Source: Micromonospora_G sp044901685 (GTDB taxonomy: Bacteria > Actinomycetota > Actinomycetes > Mycobacteriales > Micromonosporaceae). Taken from it: DNA of 64,000 nt. The stretch covers positions 186,001 to 250,000 of the forward strand of contig NZ_JBJDPS010000008.1 of assembly GCF_044901685.1 (NCBI RefSeq). The letters are read 5' to 3'. The notes under the pieces are model-generated. The model saw only the letters and a program-made list of their open reading frames with translations. It had not been told where the DNA came from and ran no database searches. This document shows positions 41,843 through 50,225 of this stretch, in pieces. Position numbers and translations under genes: made by a program. Every line of letters starts with the position of its first letter. The stretch's first letter is position 1.

Positions 41843-41902
41843 CAGGTAAGGAAGGGCCCCTTGTTATCGCTTTTTGTATAACAAGGGGCCCTTCCTAACC
41901 TG
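41843..41902. repeat. GGGCCC-core palindrome, copy 4, diverged (divergent intergenic region)
   Basis: The 25-base arms (CAGGTAAGGAAGGG... through GTTAT) pair with one mismatch around a 10-base loop, CGCTTTTTGT. The usual TTAACGC centre has been altered. It lies between two genes reading away from it and ends six bases before the GntR operator candidate. Confidence 0.9.
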
Positions 41903-41908
41903 CGGGCG

Positions 41909-41920
41909 ATCCTATAGGAT
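41909..41920. promoter_or_regulatory. Palindromic operator with embedded -10 of the GntR/lut operon
   Basis: ATCCTATAGGAT is a perfect 12-base palindrome. It contains TAGGAT (TAnnnT), which ends eight bases before the GTG start of the regulator. A repressor bound here would block its own promoter. Confidence 0.6.
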
Positions 41921-41928
41921 CTTCGATC

Positions 41929-42759
41929 GTGATGGAGGGGGTACGACCGGCGCGGCGGACCACGCTCGCCGACGACGTGTACGAGTCCGTGCGGACGTTG
42001 GTGATGGACCACGCCGTGGCGCCCGGCGAACGGATCAACATCGACGCACTGGCCCGGCGGCTGGAGGTCTCCCCCACCCCGGTACGCGAGGCGCTGGCCC
42101 GGCTGGAGTCCGACGGGCTGGTACGCAAGCGCCCGCTCGCCGGTTACACCGCCACGCCGCTGCTGACCCGGGTCGAGTTCGACGAACTGGTCGAGATGCG
42201 GCTCGTCCTCGAACCGCTCGCCGCCGAACGGGCCACCCGACGGCTGGCCGGGACCGGCGTATCGACGCGTGCCGAGGCACCTGACGGAACGCGCGGTGGA
42301 ACGTCCGATCCGGCGTACAGGACGTCGGGCGGGACGGCGCACGGCGCGGCGGGCGGGACGGCGGGCGGGACGGCGGGCGGGACGGCGCAGGGGGCGGCGG
42401 GCGGAGTGGGTGGTGTGCTCGGTCAGCTTCGGGTGGCGGCCGAACTACCCGGCCCGGCGCCGGGCGGCGAGGGCTTCGCGGCCATCGCCGAGTTCACCAA
42501 CCGGGACGCGCGGTTCCACCATCTTGTCGCCGAACACGCCGGAAACCGGCTGCTGCACGACGCGATCGTCCGGCTCCGCTCGCACCTGCACCTGTTCCGG
42601 CTCTACTTCCCGGCCACCCACCACGGGATCAGCGGCCGGGAACACCACCGGGTGGTGGACGCGATGACGGCCGGGGACGCCGACGCGGCGGCGGCGGCGA
42701 TGCGGGCCCACCTGCTCGCCGCCCGGGACCGGCACCTCCCCTTCTTCGAGACCGCCTGA
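41929..42759 (+). CDS. GntR/FadR-type regulator of lactate genes
   Basis: A 276-residue protein; the GTG and the next codon ATG are both possible starts. The winged HTH (LADDVYESVRTLVMDHAVAPG, RRLEVSPTPVREALARLES) is followed by an FCD effector domain (FHHLVAEHAGNRLLHDAIVRLRSHLHLFRL, HHRVVDAMTAGDADAAAAAM). The FCD domain is interrupted after about residue 104 by some 70 residues of Thr/Gly/Ala repeats (GGTAGGTAGGTA), coded by GGGACGGCGGGC tandem units. It sits before lutABC and probably responds to lactate, as LutR/LldR do. Confidence 0.88.
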   Translation: MMEGVRPARRTTLADDVYESVRTLVMDHAVAPGERINIDALARRLEVSPTPVREALARLESDGLVRKRPLAGYTATPLLTRVEFDELVEMRLVLEPLAAERATRRLAGTGVSTRAEAPDGTRGGTSDPAYRTSGGTAHGAAGGTAGGTAGGTAQGAAGGVGGVLGQLRVAAELPGPAPGGEGFAAIAEFTNRDARFHHLVAEHAGNRLLHDAIVRLRSHLHLFRLYFPATHHGISGREHHRVVDAMTAGDADAAAAAMRAHLLAARDRHLPFFETA

Positions 42760-42816
42760 TTCCAGACCACCCGATTCCAGACCACCCGATTCGCGACCAC
42801 CTGATTCCAGACCACC
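42757..42816. repeat. Four tandem 15-base repeats between the GntR gene and lutA
   Basis: The units TGATTCCAGACCACC, CGATTCCAGACCACC, CGATTCGCGACCACC and TGATTCCAGACCACC follow one another from the GntR stop codon (which forms the first TGA) to the lutA ribosome site GAGGAG. Only the third unit differs internally. Confidence 0.95.
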
Positions 42817-42827
42817 TGAGGAGAACC

Positions 42828-43718
42828 GTGCGCATCGCGCTCTTCGTGACCTGCGTCAACGACCTGGTCTTCCCCGGTACGGGGCGGGCGGTGGTGGAAA
42901 TCCTGGAACGGCTCGGGCACACCGTCGAGTTTCCGGCCGAGCAGAGCTGCTGCGGCCAGATGCACGCCAACAGCGGCTACCGGGCCGAGGCGATGCCCCT
43001 GGTCCGCGGGTTCGTCGACACCTTCACCGGGTACGACGCGGTGGTCGCCCCCTCGGGCTCGTGCGTGGCGATGGTACGTGAGTCGTACCCCCGGCTGGCC
43101 GGCTCGAACACGGTGCTCGCCGAGCGGGTGGCCGAACTGGCGCCACGGGTGTACGAACTCTCCGAGCTGCTGGTCGACGTACTCGGGGTGACCGATCTGG
43201 GAGCCTCGTTCCCGCACCGGGTGACGTACCACCCGACCTGTCACGGGCTGCGGATGCTCCGGCTCGGTGACCGGCCGCTGCGCCTGCTCCGCGCGGTCCG
43301 GGACCTCGAACTCGTCGAGCTGCCCGGGGCCGAGGAGTGCTGCGGATTCGGCGGCACCTTCGCGGTCAAGAACGCCGGGGTCTCCGGCGCCATGCTGGCC
43401 GACAAGTGCGACGCCATCTGCTCAACCGGCGCCGGCTTTGTCGCCGCCGCCGACAACTCCTGCCTGGCGCACATCGGCGGCGGCCTGTCCCGCCGTGCCG
43501 GCGGCACGACTGCCGGCAACGACGGCACGACTGCTGGCAGCGCCGGCACGACTGCTGGCAGCGGCGGCACGACCACCGGCAGCGGCACAACCGCCGGCAA
43601 CGACGGCACGGCCGCCGGCAGCGGCACGGACCGGCCCGGGGTACGGGCGGTCCACTACGCGGAGATCCTGGCCGGGACCGTAGGCGTTCCGGCCGGAACG
43701 ACGGGAGGAGCGAAGTGA
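42828..43718 (+). CDS. lutA: L-lactate utilisation protein LutA (Cys-rich Fe-S subunit)
   Basis: A 296-residue protein from GTG preceded by GAGGAG. Two CCG domains carry SCCGQMHANSGY, YHPTCHG and ECCGFGGTFAVKNAG, the cysteines that hold an Fe-S cluster or disulfide centre in LutA/LldE and HdrB-like proteins. The last quarter (about residues 225-275) is a Gly/Thr/Ser/Asn-rich tract (TTAGSAGTTAGSGG) not found in typical LutA, coded by imperfect 24-base repeats. It acts with LutB and LutC to oxidise L-lactate to pyruvate. Confidence 0.9.
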   Translation: MRIALFVTCVNDLVFPGTGRAVVEILERLGHTVEFPAEQSCCGQMHANSGYRAEAMPLVRGFVDTFTGYDAVVAPSGSCVAMVRESYPRLAGSNTVLAERVAELAPRVYELSELLVDVLGVTDLGASFPHRVTYHPTCHGLRMLRLGDRPLRLLRAVRDLELVELPGAEECCGFGGTFAVKNAGVSGAMLADKCDAICSTGAGFVAAADNSCLAHIGGGLSRRAGGTTAGNDGTTAGSAGTTAGSGGTTTGSGTTAGNDGTAAGSGTDRPGVRAVHYAEILAGTVGVPAGTTGGAK

Positions 43719-45157
43719 CCGGGACCGGGAACATCGTCGCGCGGCAGCCCTTCCCGCTGGCCGTCAGAACCCGGCTGGCCGACCCGCAGTTGCGGGCGAA
43801 CCTGCGCCGGGCCACCCACACGATCCGGGACAAGCGGCTACGCATGGTCGGTGAGCTGCCCGACTGGGAGGCGCTGCGGGTCTCCGGGGCGGCGATCAAG
43901 GACGACGTGCTGGCCCGGCTCCCCGAGCTGCTGGATCAGTTCGAGGCGGCGGCGACGGCCGCAGGGGCGACCGTGCACTGGGCCCGCGACGCCGAGGAGG
44001 CCTGCGCCGTGGTCACCCGGCTGGTACGCGAGACCGGCACCGACGAGGTCGTCAAGGTCAAGTCGATGGCCACCCAGGAGATCGGGCTGAACGAGGCGCT
44101 CGAAGCCGCCGGAATCGCCGCGGTGGAGACCGACCTGGCGGAGTTGATCGTCCAGCTCGCCGACGACCAGCCTTCGCACATCCTGGTGCCGGCGATCCAC
44201 TACAACCGGCAACAGATCCGGGACATCTTCGCCGAGCGGATGCCCGGAGTGGACGTCTCCGCGCTCACCGACGAACCGGCCGCGCTCGCCGAGGCCGCCC
44301 GCCGGCACCTGCGGGCCAAGTTCCTCTCCGCCCGGGTCGCCGTCTCCGGCGCGAACTTCGCCGTCGCCGAGACCGGCACGCTGGTGGTGGTCGAGTCGGA
44401 GGGGAACGGGCGGATGTGCCTGACCCTGCCGGAGACGCTGATCTCGGTGGTGGGGATCGAGAAGCTGCTGCCCAGCTTCCGCGACCTGGAGGTCTTCCTG
44501 CAACTGCTGCCCCGCTCCTCCACCGGTGAGCGGATGAACCCGTACACCTCGATGTGGACCGGGGTGACCGACGGCGACGGGCCCCGACAGATGCACATCG
44601 TGCTGGTGGACAACGGGCGTACGGACACCCGGGCCGATCCGGTCGGGCGGCAGGCGTTGCGCTGCATCCGCTGCTCGGCCTGTCTCAACGTCTGCCCGGT
44701 CTACGAGCGGGTCGGCGGGCACGCGTACGGTTCGGTCTATCCCGGGCCGATCGGTGCGATCCTCTCGCCCCAGATGACCGGGCCGGACGCGGGCGCGAAC
44801 CGCACCCTGCCGTACGCCTCGACGCTCTGCGGTGCCTGCTTCGACGCCTGCCCGGTCCGGATCGACATCCCCGAGGTCCTGGTCCACCTGCGCCAGCGCG
44901 GGGTGGACGGCAGACGGGGCAGGCCGTCGGCGGAACGTACGGCGATGGCGGCGATGTCCTGGGTGATGCGGGACCGGAGGCGGTACGCCGCCGCGTTGCG
45001 CGCGGCCCGACGGGGCACCGCGCCGCTGCGGCTCGGCGGGCGCGGCCGGGTACGGCACCTGCCCTGGCCACTGTCCGGCTGGACCGCCACCCGCGACGCG
45101 CCGCTGCCGGCGGCACAGACCTTCCGGGAATGGTGGGCCGGCCGTGGTCGGGGCTGA
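43715..45157 (+). CDS. lutB: L-lactate utilisation protein LutB (ferredoxin-type subunit)
   Basis: The 480-residue product starts from GTG within a GTGA overlap with lutA, after GGGAGGAG; the open frame further upstream is the shadow of lutA. The N-terminal LUD domain has TDEVVKVKSMATQEIGLNEAL and VAETGTLVVVESEGNGRM. Two ferredoxin motifs, CIRCSACLNVCP and CGACFDACPV, bind [4Fe-4S] clusters. It is the electron-transfer part of the LutABC complex in the cytoplasm. Confidence 0.94.
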   Translation: MTGTGNIVARQPFPLAVRTRLADPQLRANLRRATHTIRDKRLRMVGELPDWEALRVSGAAIKDDVLARLPELLDQFEAAATAAGATVHWARDAEEACAVVTRLVRETGTDEVVKVKSMATQEIGLNEALEAAGIAAVETDLAELIVQLADDQPSHILVPAIHYNRQQIRDIFAERMPGVDVSALTDEPAALAEAARRHLRAKFLSARVAVSGANFAVAETGTLVVVESEGNGRMCLTLPETLISVVGIEKLLPSFRDLEVFLQLLPRSSTGERMNPYTSMWTGVTDGDGPRQMHIVLVDNGRTDTRADPVGRQALRCIRCSACLNVCPVYERVGGHAYGSVYPGPIGAILSPQMTGPDAGANRTLPYASTLCGACFDACPVRIDIPEVLVHLRQRGVDGRRGRPSAERTAMAAMSWVMRDRRRYAAALRAARRGTAPLRLGGRGRVRHLPWPLSGWTATRDAPLPAAQTFREWWAGRGRG

Positions 45158-45204
45158 CCGTGCGACCCCTACCGGGGACCAGACCGACCGTCGAACCCCG
45201 CTCC

Positions 45205-45280
45205 GGGTGGAGAAGCTGACCGTGGGACCCGTACGGGTGGAGGAGCTGACCGTGGGACCCGTACGGGTGGAGGAGCTGAC
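45205..45280. repeat. Tandem 30-base repeats carrying the lutC ribosome site
   Basis: Units beginning GGGTGGAGAAGCTGACCGTG and GGGTGGAGGAGCTGACCGTG (30 bases each), then a partial unit ending GTGGAGGAGCTGAC directly before the lutC ATG. The ribosome site GGAGGAG is thus duplicated; each copy is followed by CTGAC. Confidence 0.95.
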
Positions 45281-45916
45281 ATGACGGCACGGGACGAGAT
45301 CATGAACCGGCTACGGGCGGTCCGGCCGATCGCCCCGGTCACGGTTCCCCGCGAGTACGTCGCCGGACCGGTGACCGAACCTCCGGCAGAGCGCCCGGAA
45401 CTGGTCGAGTTGCTGGTGGACCGGCTGTTGGACTACCGGGCCACGGTCACCCACTGCACCCCCGCCGGTCTGGCCGGAGCACTGGCCGGGCTGCTCGCCG
45501 ACGTACCCGTCGTGGCGGTTCCGCCGGGACTGCCGGTGGGCTGGCTGGAGACGTACCCGGGAACGGTCCGGCGTGACGGCGACCCGCACCCCCTGACGGT
45601 GACCGACCTGGACGCGCCGGGGCTTGCGGTGGTGACCGGATGCGCGGTGGCGGTCGCCCAGACCGGCACGTTGATCCTGGACGCCGGCCCGGACCAGGGA
45701 CGCCGCCTGCTCACCCTGGTCCCCGACCACCACGTCTGCGTGGTCCGCGTCGACCAGGTCGTGGACCGGGTGCCGGAGGCGTTGCGTCGGCTGGCCGACC
45801 CGACCCGACCGGTGACCCTGGTCTCCGGGCCGTCGGCCACCAGCGACATCGAACTGAACCGGGTGGAGGGGGTGCACGGTCCACGCCGGTTGGAGGTGCT
45901 CGTCGTCGCCGGCTGA
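45281..45916 (+). CDS. lutC: L-lactate utilisation protein LutC
   Basis: A 211-residue LUD-domain protein. It has an N-terminal helix (ARDEIMNRLRAV), then GCAVAVAQTGTLILDAGPDQGRR, HHVCVVRVDQVVDRVPEAL and the hallmark SGPSATSDIELNRVEGVHGPRRLEV. It is the third subunit of the LutABC lactate-oxidising system. Its ribosome site is at the end of a tandem repeat, which could alter its expression if the copy number changes. Confidence 0.94.
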   Translation: MTARDEIMNRLRAVRPIAPVTVPREYVAGPVTEPPAERPELVELLVDRLLDYRATVTHCTPAGLAGALAGLLADVPVVAVPPGLPVGWLETYPGTVRRDGDPHPLTVTDLDAPGLAVVTGCAVAVAQTGTLILDAGPDQGRRLLTLVPDHHVCVVRVDQVVDRVPEALRRLADPTRPVTLVSGPSATSDIELNRVEGVHGPRRLEVLVVAG

Positions 45917-46096
45917 CGCCACCGGTGGTACGGCCGACCGGGCCGACCGGGCGGAGGGGCCTCATCCGACCTGCCTCGTCCGACCGGGCTGGTGTCATTC
46001 GGGCCGACCGGGCCCGACCGGCGTCGTTCGACCGGGCCGGCGTCGGCCGGCGTCGCGTCGTCGGCCGGCATCGGCCGGGCCGACGGCGCCGTGCGC

Positions 46097-46699
46097 TCAG
46101 TTCGCCGAGACCGTCATGCCGCGCCGTGCCGCCACGTGCTCGACCAGTCTGACCAGCACGCCCTTGCCAGACTGCCGGCTGCGTGCGTCGCAGAGCACCA
46201 CCGGCACGTCGGAGTCGAGGTCCAACGCACCCCGCACGGCGTCGGTGCCGAACCGCTGGGCGCCCTCGAAACAGTTCACCGCCACGACAAACGGCGTACC
46301 CCGGCGCTCGAAGTAGTCCACCGACGGGAAGCAGTCGGCCAGCCGCCGGGTGTCGGCCAGCACCACCGCGCCGAGGGCACCGAAGGCCAGCTCGTCCCAG
46401 AGGAACCAGAACCGGTCCTGCCCCGGGGTGCCGAAGAGGTAGACCTGAAGGTCGTCGTTGATGGAGATGCGGCCGAAGTCCATCGCCACCGTGGTGGTCG
46501 TCTTCCCCTCGACCCCGTCCAGGTCGTCGGTGCCGATGCCGGCGTCGGTCAGCACCTCTTCGGTCTGCAACGGCCGGATCTCGCTGACCGCGCCGACCAG
46601 GGTGGTCTTGCCGGCCCCGAAACCACCGGCGATCAGGATCTTCAGTGCGAGCGGCACCCGGCGCGCCGATCCTGGCCGGTCAGAGCGCACGGAGTCCAT
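46097..46699 (-). CDS. cvnD: Conservon GTPase CvnD
   Basis: A 200-residue MglA/Ras-like small GTPase with P-loop GGFGAGKTT at residues 25-33, then FGRISINDDLQVYLFGTPGQDRF (switch II, with GTPGQ in place of DTAGQ) and VAVNCFEG for the N/TKxD site. It overlaps the end of cvnC by 20 bases. CvnD acts with the kinase-like CvnA, roadblock protein CvnB and DUF742 protein CvnC at the membrane; in Streptomyces such conservons modulate development. The 180 bases to lutC are low-complexity CCGACCGGGC-like repeats. Confidence 0.94.
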   Translation of the reverse strand: MDSVRSDRPGSARRVPLALKILIAGGFGAGKTTLVGAVSEIRPLQTEEVLTDAGIGTDDLDGVEGKTTTTVAMDFGRISINDDLQVYLFGTPGQDRFWFLWDELAFGALGAVVLADTRRLADCFPSVDYFERRGTPFVVAVNCFEGAQRFGTDAVRGALDLDSDVPVVLCDARSRQSGKGVLVRLVEHVAARRGMTVSAN

Positions 46700-47072
46700 T
46701 GACCACCGCCTTGAGGATGTCGTCTTCGGGGAAGCTCGGTGCCGACGAGGGCTCGTGCATGGCGATCAGGTCGGCCGTGAGCAGGTCGGCGAGGAGGACC
46801 CGGACCACCCCGAGCGGCAGGTCGAGATAGGACGCGACCTCGGCGACCGAGATCGGCCCCTGGCTCAACCGCAGGATCTGCCGGTGCTCGGGCTGCAACG
46901 ACTCGGCCCGGCTGTCGCCGCTGGTCACGGCCGCCACCACGAAGGCGACCAGGTCGAAGCCGCCGACCGCCGGGCGCACCCGGCCGCCGGTCATCATGTA
47001 CGGCCGGACCACCGGCCCGGCATCGTGGTCCATCCAGTCGTGCTGTGACCCGGATGTGTCGTCACCGCGCAT
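46680..47072 (-). CDS. cvnC: Conservon protein CvnC (DUF742)
   Basis: A 130-residue DUF742 protein: VRPYMMTGGRVRP near the N-terminus, then the winged-helix-like ILRLSQGPISVAEVASYLDLPLGVVRVLLADL and the conserved end FPEDDILKAVVNGLRAL. It overlaps both neighbours (11 bases with cvnB, 20 with cvnD), so the complex is made stoichiometrically. DUF742 proteins join the CvnA-CvnB-CvnD complex; their exact role is not established. Confidence 0.94.
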   Translation of the reverse strand: MRGDDTSGSQHDWMDHDAGPVVRPYMMTGGRVRPAVGGFDLVAFVVAAVTSGDSRAESLQPEHRQILRLSQGPISVAEVASYLDLPLGVVRVLLADLLTADLIAMHEPSSAPSFPEDDILKAVVNGLRAL

Positions 47073-47481
47073 CGGCTGTCACCCCGCTGGCCCGGCTCGG
47101 CGCGCTCAGGTACTCGCCGACCCGGGTCACCAGCATCGCCATCTCGTACGCGATCAGGCCGATGTCGGAGTCGGCGGTGCAGAGCACGGCCAGGCAGGCG
47201 CCCTGGCCGGCGGCGGTGACGAAGAGGAACGCCGACTCCATCTCGATCACGGTCTGGCGTACCGGTCCGGCCGCGAAGTGGCGGCTGGCGCCCTTGGCCA
47301 GGCTCTGGAAGCCGGCGGCCATCGCGGAGAGGTGCTCGGCATCCTCCTGGCCCAGGTTCCGCGAGGCGGCCATCAGCAGCCCGTCCGCGGAGAGGACCAC
47401 CGCCTGTTCCGCGGTCGGTACGCGCCCCACCAGGTCGTCGAGGAGCCAGGCGAGATGGGCCGGTCTCGTCGAGTGCGCCAC
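47062..47481 (-). CDS. cvnB: Conservon roadblock/LC7 protein CvnB
   Basis: A 139-residue roadblock/LC7 domain protein from GTG (VVAHSTRPAHLAWLLDDLV), with VVLSADGLLMAAS, the typical dinucleotide-binding-like beta sheet, and FLFVTAAGQGACLAVLC. It is the MglB-like partner (GAP or GEF-like) of the small GTPase CvnD. Start and upstream cvnA stop share a base (TAGTG). The very long open frame in this register upstream is a shadow of cvnA. Confidence 0.93.
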   Translation of the reverse strand: MAHSTRPAHLAWLLDDLVGRVPTAEQAVVLSADGLLMAASRNLGQEDAEHLSAMAAGFQSLAKGASRHFAAGPVRQTVIEMESAFLFVTAAGQGACLAVLCTADSDIGLIAYEMAMLVTRVGEYLSAPSRASGVTADAR

Positions 47482-50225
47482 TACGCGTCCCTTCCAGATT
47501 CGGTGGAGCCCTGGTCGACGACCGGGGGCTGGGCTGAGTCGGCCGGCGCCAGAACTGGACCGGCCGGTACGACGCCCGCCGGGGTAGCCGGCGGCGCGGT
47601 CACCGGTGCGGGAGCGGGCCGGTCCGCCGCCGGAACGGTGACCGTTGCGGGAGCGGACGGGTTCGCGGCCGGCGCGACCGGGGCGGCGGCGTCGCGGCGG
47701 CCCCGGGCGGTGCCGGCCTGCATCGCCGCCATCATCGCCCGTACCTCCTCCGGCGAACGTGCGGCGCGTTCGGCCGGACGCTCCGACGTGATCCCGTTCG
47801 CGGTGGAGCGGGCCGCCGGCCCCTCCGCCGGCTCGCGCAACTGCGGCGCCAGGCTGGTCTGCCGGACCCGTCGGGGCAGGCCGTCCTCGCCGAGTCCGGA
47901 GCCGGTCCGGTCCCGGACGATCGGCGTGACCGGAGCGGCGGACGGTTCGACGGCCGGCGGGTCCGCGTCGGTCGGTGACCCGACGGGCACCCGTACGGGC
48001 AGCATGGGCGTCGCCGCGACGGCGTCGCCGGTCGGCGCGGGCTCGGGCTGGTCCACGGGATCCGGCCGGCTCGGCACCGCGGTCAGCCGGCCCTGGGTCC
48101 GGGCCCTGCGTTCCGGCGTGCCCGGGCCACCCCGCTGCCCGGCACCCGTCCTGCCGGCGGCGGAGCCGAGCCGCTGGGCCAGCCCACCCCGGGTCGTGGT
48201 GGCCGCGCCCGGAAGCACGCCGGGTGCCGGCGTGACCGTCGGCGTCGGCACGGGGTCCGGTGCCGCGCTCAGGGCCGGCATCGGGGTGGACGGACGCTCC
48301 GCGTCCGGCGTCGCCGGACGATTGGGCAGTGCGAGTGGGCCGTTGCCCGGTGCCACCAGCTCGGCCGGGATCAACGCCACCGCGGTCACCCCGCCGTACG
48401 GCGACGGGCGCAACTGCACCTTCAGGCCGTGCCTGGCGCCGAGCTGACCGACCACGAACAGGCCCAGCCGGGCGCTGTTCACCGGGTCGAACTCGGGTGG
48501 GTCGGCCAGCCGCCGGTTCGCCGTCTCCAGCGCCTCCGGGGTCATCCCCAGGCCACGGTCCTCGACCTCGATCGCGTACCCGCGCGGCACGATCTGGCCG
48601 GTGACCCGGACCCGGGTGTGCGGTGGCGAGAACGAGGTGGCGTTCTCGATCAGCTCGGCGAGCAGGTGGATCACGTCGCCGACCGCCGGGCCGAGCGTCG
48701 ACGCCGGCGCCACGGTGGCCACGTCGACCCGCGCGTAGTCCTCCACCTCCGAGATGGCGCCCCGGATCACGTCGACCATCGCGACCGGGTTGCGCCAACC
48801 CCGGCCGGGCGCGGCACCGGCCAGGATGACCAGGTCCTCCGCGTGCCGGCGCATCCGGGTGGCGAGGTGGTCGACCCGGAACAGGTCTTCCAGCTCCTCC
48901 GGCTCGGTGACCCGGCGCTCCATCTTGTCGAGCAGGGCGAGTTGCCGGTGCAGCAACGTCTGGCTGCGTCGGGCGATGTTGAGGAAGACCTCGTTGAGTC
49001 CACGGCGCAGGGTTGCCTCGTCGACCGCCGAGCGCAGGGCGGTGCGCTGCACCTCGCTGAACGCGTGTCCGACCTGGCCGATCTCGTCCCGGCCGTACTC
49101 CAGGTCCGGGGCCTCGCGCGTGATGTCGACCTCCTCGCCCCGGCGCAGCCGGCCGACGACCTCGGGCAGCCGGGTGCCGGCCAGTTCGAGAGCGGCCGTA
49201 CGCAGGCCGGTCAGCCGGCCGATCAACGACCGACCGACCCGGATCGCGAGGAACATGGAGAGGATCACGGCGGCCAGCCCGAGCAGACCGGCGAGTCCGA
49301 GCCGGACCAGGATCCCGGCCGCGACCGGCGTGGTCCGCTCGGTCAGCGAGTCCGCCGCCGCCTGTTCGAAGTCGTGTAGCTGTTGTTGGGTGGAGTCGTA
49401 GCTGCTCCGCCACGCCTCGGCGCCGATCGGTGGTGGCGAGCCGGTACGCCCCTTGGCGACCAGGTCGGCGAGCATCGCCCGGACCCGGACGAAGTCGTCG
49501 CCGTCGATCATCCGCTGGTACGCCGCCCGGTCGTCGGCCGGCAGGTCGGCCACCGCCTCCTCGTAGAGGAACCGCTGTGTGCCGATGGCCTGGATGATCT
49601 GGGCGTACTCGCCGTCGCCGAAGCGGCCGGCGGCGAACACCCCGGCGAGTACGGCGTCCGCCTGGTCCAGCACCTCCCGGGCCTGGCCGAGCGCGATCAG
49701 GTTGAGCGACTGGAGGTTGACCCCGTCGTACGCGCGGGCCGCCATCGCGTCGAAGACCCGGTAGGCCAGCGAGATGGTGCCGGTGTAGAGGCCGAACGCG
49801 CCGGAGCGGTCCATGTCCCGCCGGTCGACGAAGCCCCGCCCCGAGGGAAGTGCGTCCAGGGCGGTGAAAAGCTGGTCGACCCGACCGCGCAGCAGCTCCC
49901 CGTTGGAGTCGAGCAGACCGCTCTCGTACGTCAGGCGACGCATCACGGCGATCGCCTCGTCGGTACGGACCCGCTGCTCGACCAGCTCGACCTGGTCGCC
50001 GCCGGCCAGGTACCGGATCGAGAGCCGGCGTTCCGCCTGCAACTCCTCGACCACGGCGGTGCCGGGGCGGCCCATGTTGTCCAGCAGCGACTGCGCGGAG
50101 AGCAACCGGGTCGCCGGCTCGACGGTGAGCAGGGTGGCGAAGATCCACAGCGCCAGCAGCGCGGCGATCGGCACGGCGACCAACGCGATGATCTTTGAGC
50201 GGATCGTCCAGGTACGGCTATTCAT
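47481..50225 (-). CDS. cvnA: Conservon sensor CvnA (nitrate/nitrite-sensor-like histidine kinase)
   Basis: A 914-residue protein starting MNSRTWTIRSKIIALVAVPI. Two membrane helices (about 13-33 and 315-337) enclose an external NIT (nitrate/nitrite sensing) domain (LQAERRLSIRYLAGGDQVELV). A HAMP region (GRSLIGRLTGLRTAAL) leads to a dimerisation helix (IARRSQTLLHRQLALLDKMERR) and an HATPase_c domain with ELIENATSFSPPHTRV (N box) and VEDRGLGM (G1). No phospho-accepting histidine in the usual H box is obvious; HRQL may replace it. A Pro/Thr-rich tail of about 250 residues follows. It heads the conservon. Confidence 0.92.
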   Translation of the reverse strand: MNSRTWTIRSKIIALVAVPIAALLALWIFATLLTVEPATRLLSAQSLLDNMGRPGTAVVEELQAERRLSIRYLAGGDQVELVEQRVRTDEAIAVMRRLTYESGLLDSNGELLRGRVDQLFTALDALPSGRGFVDRRDMDRSGAFGLYTGTISLAYRVFDAMAARAYDGVNLQSLNLIALGQAREVLDQADAVLAGVFAAGRFGDGEYAQIIQAIGTQRFLYEEAVADLPADDRAAYQRMIDGDDFVRVRAMLADLVAKGRTGSPPPIGAEAWRSSYDSTQQQLHDFEQAAADSLTERTTPVAAGILVRLGLAGLLGLAAVILSMFLAIRVGRSLIGRLTGLRTAALELAGTRLPEVVGRLRRGEEVDITREAPDLEYGRDEIGQVGHAFSEVQRTALRSAVDEATLRRGLNEVFLNIARRSQTLLHRQLALLDKMERRVTEPEELEDLFRVDHLATRMRRHAEDLVILAGAAPGRGWRNPVAMVDVIRGAISEVEDYARVDVATVAPASTLGPAVGDVIHLLAELIENATSFSPPHTRVRVTGQIVPRGYAIEVEDRGLGMTPEALETANRRLADPPEFDPVNSARLGLFVVGQLGARHGLKVQLRPSPYGGVTAVALIPAELVAPGNGPLALPNRPATPDAERPSTPMPALSAAPDPVPTPTVTPAPGVLPGAATTTRGGLAQRLGSAAGRTGAGQRGGPGTPERRARTQGRLTAVPSRPDPVDQPEPAPTGDAVAATPMLPVRVPVGSPTDADPPAVEPSAAPVTPIVRDRTGSGLGEDGLPRRVRQTSLAPQLREPAEGPAARSTANGITSERPAERAARSPEEVRAMMAAMQAGTARGRRDAAAPVAPAANPSAPATVTVPAADRPAPAPVTAPPATPAGVVPAGPVLAPADSAQPPVVDQGSTESGRDA

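Noticed and set aside
42757..45280. CRISPR-like array in the lut cluster
   Set aside because: The repeats are direct, contiguous and without unique spacers; no cas genes are present.
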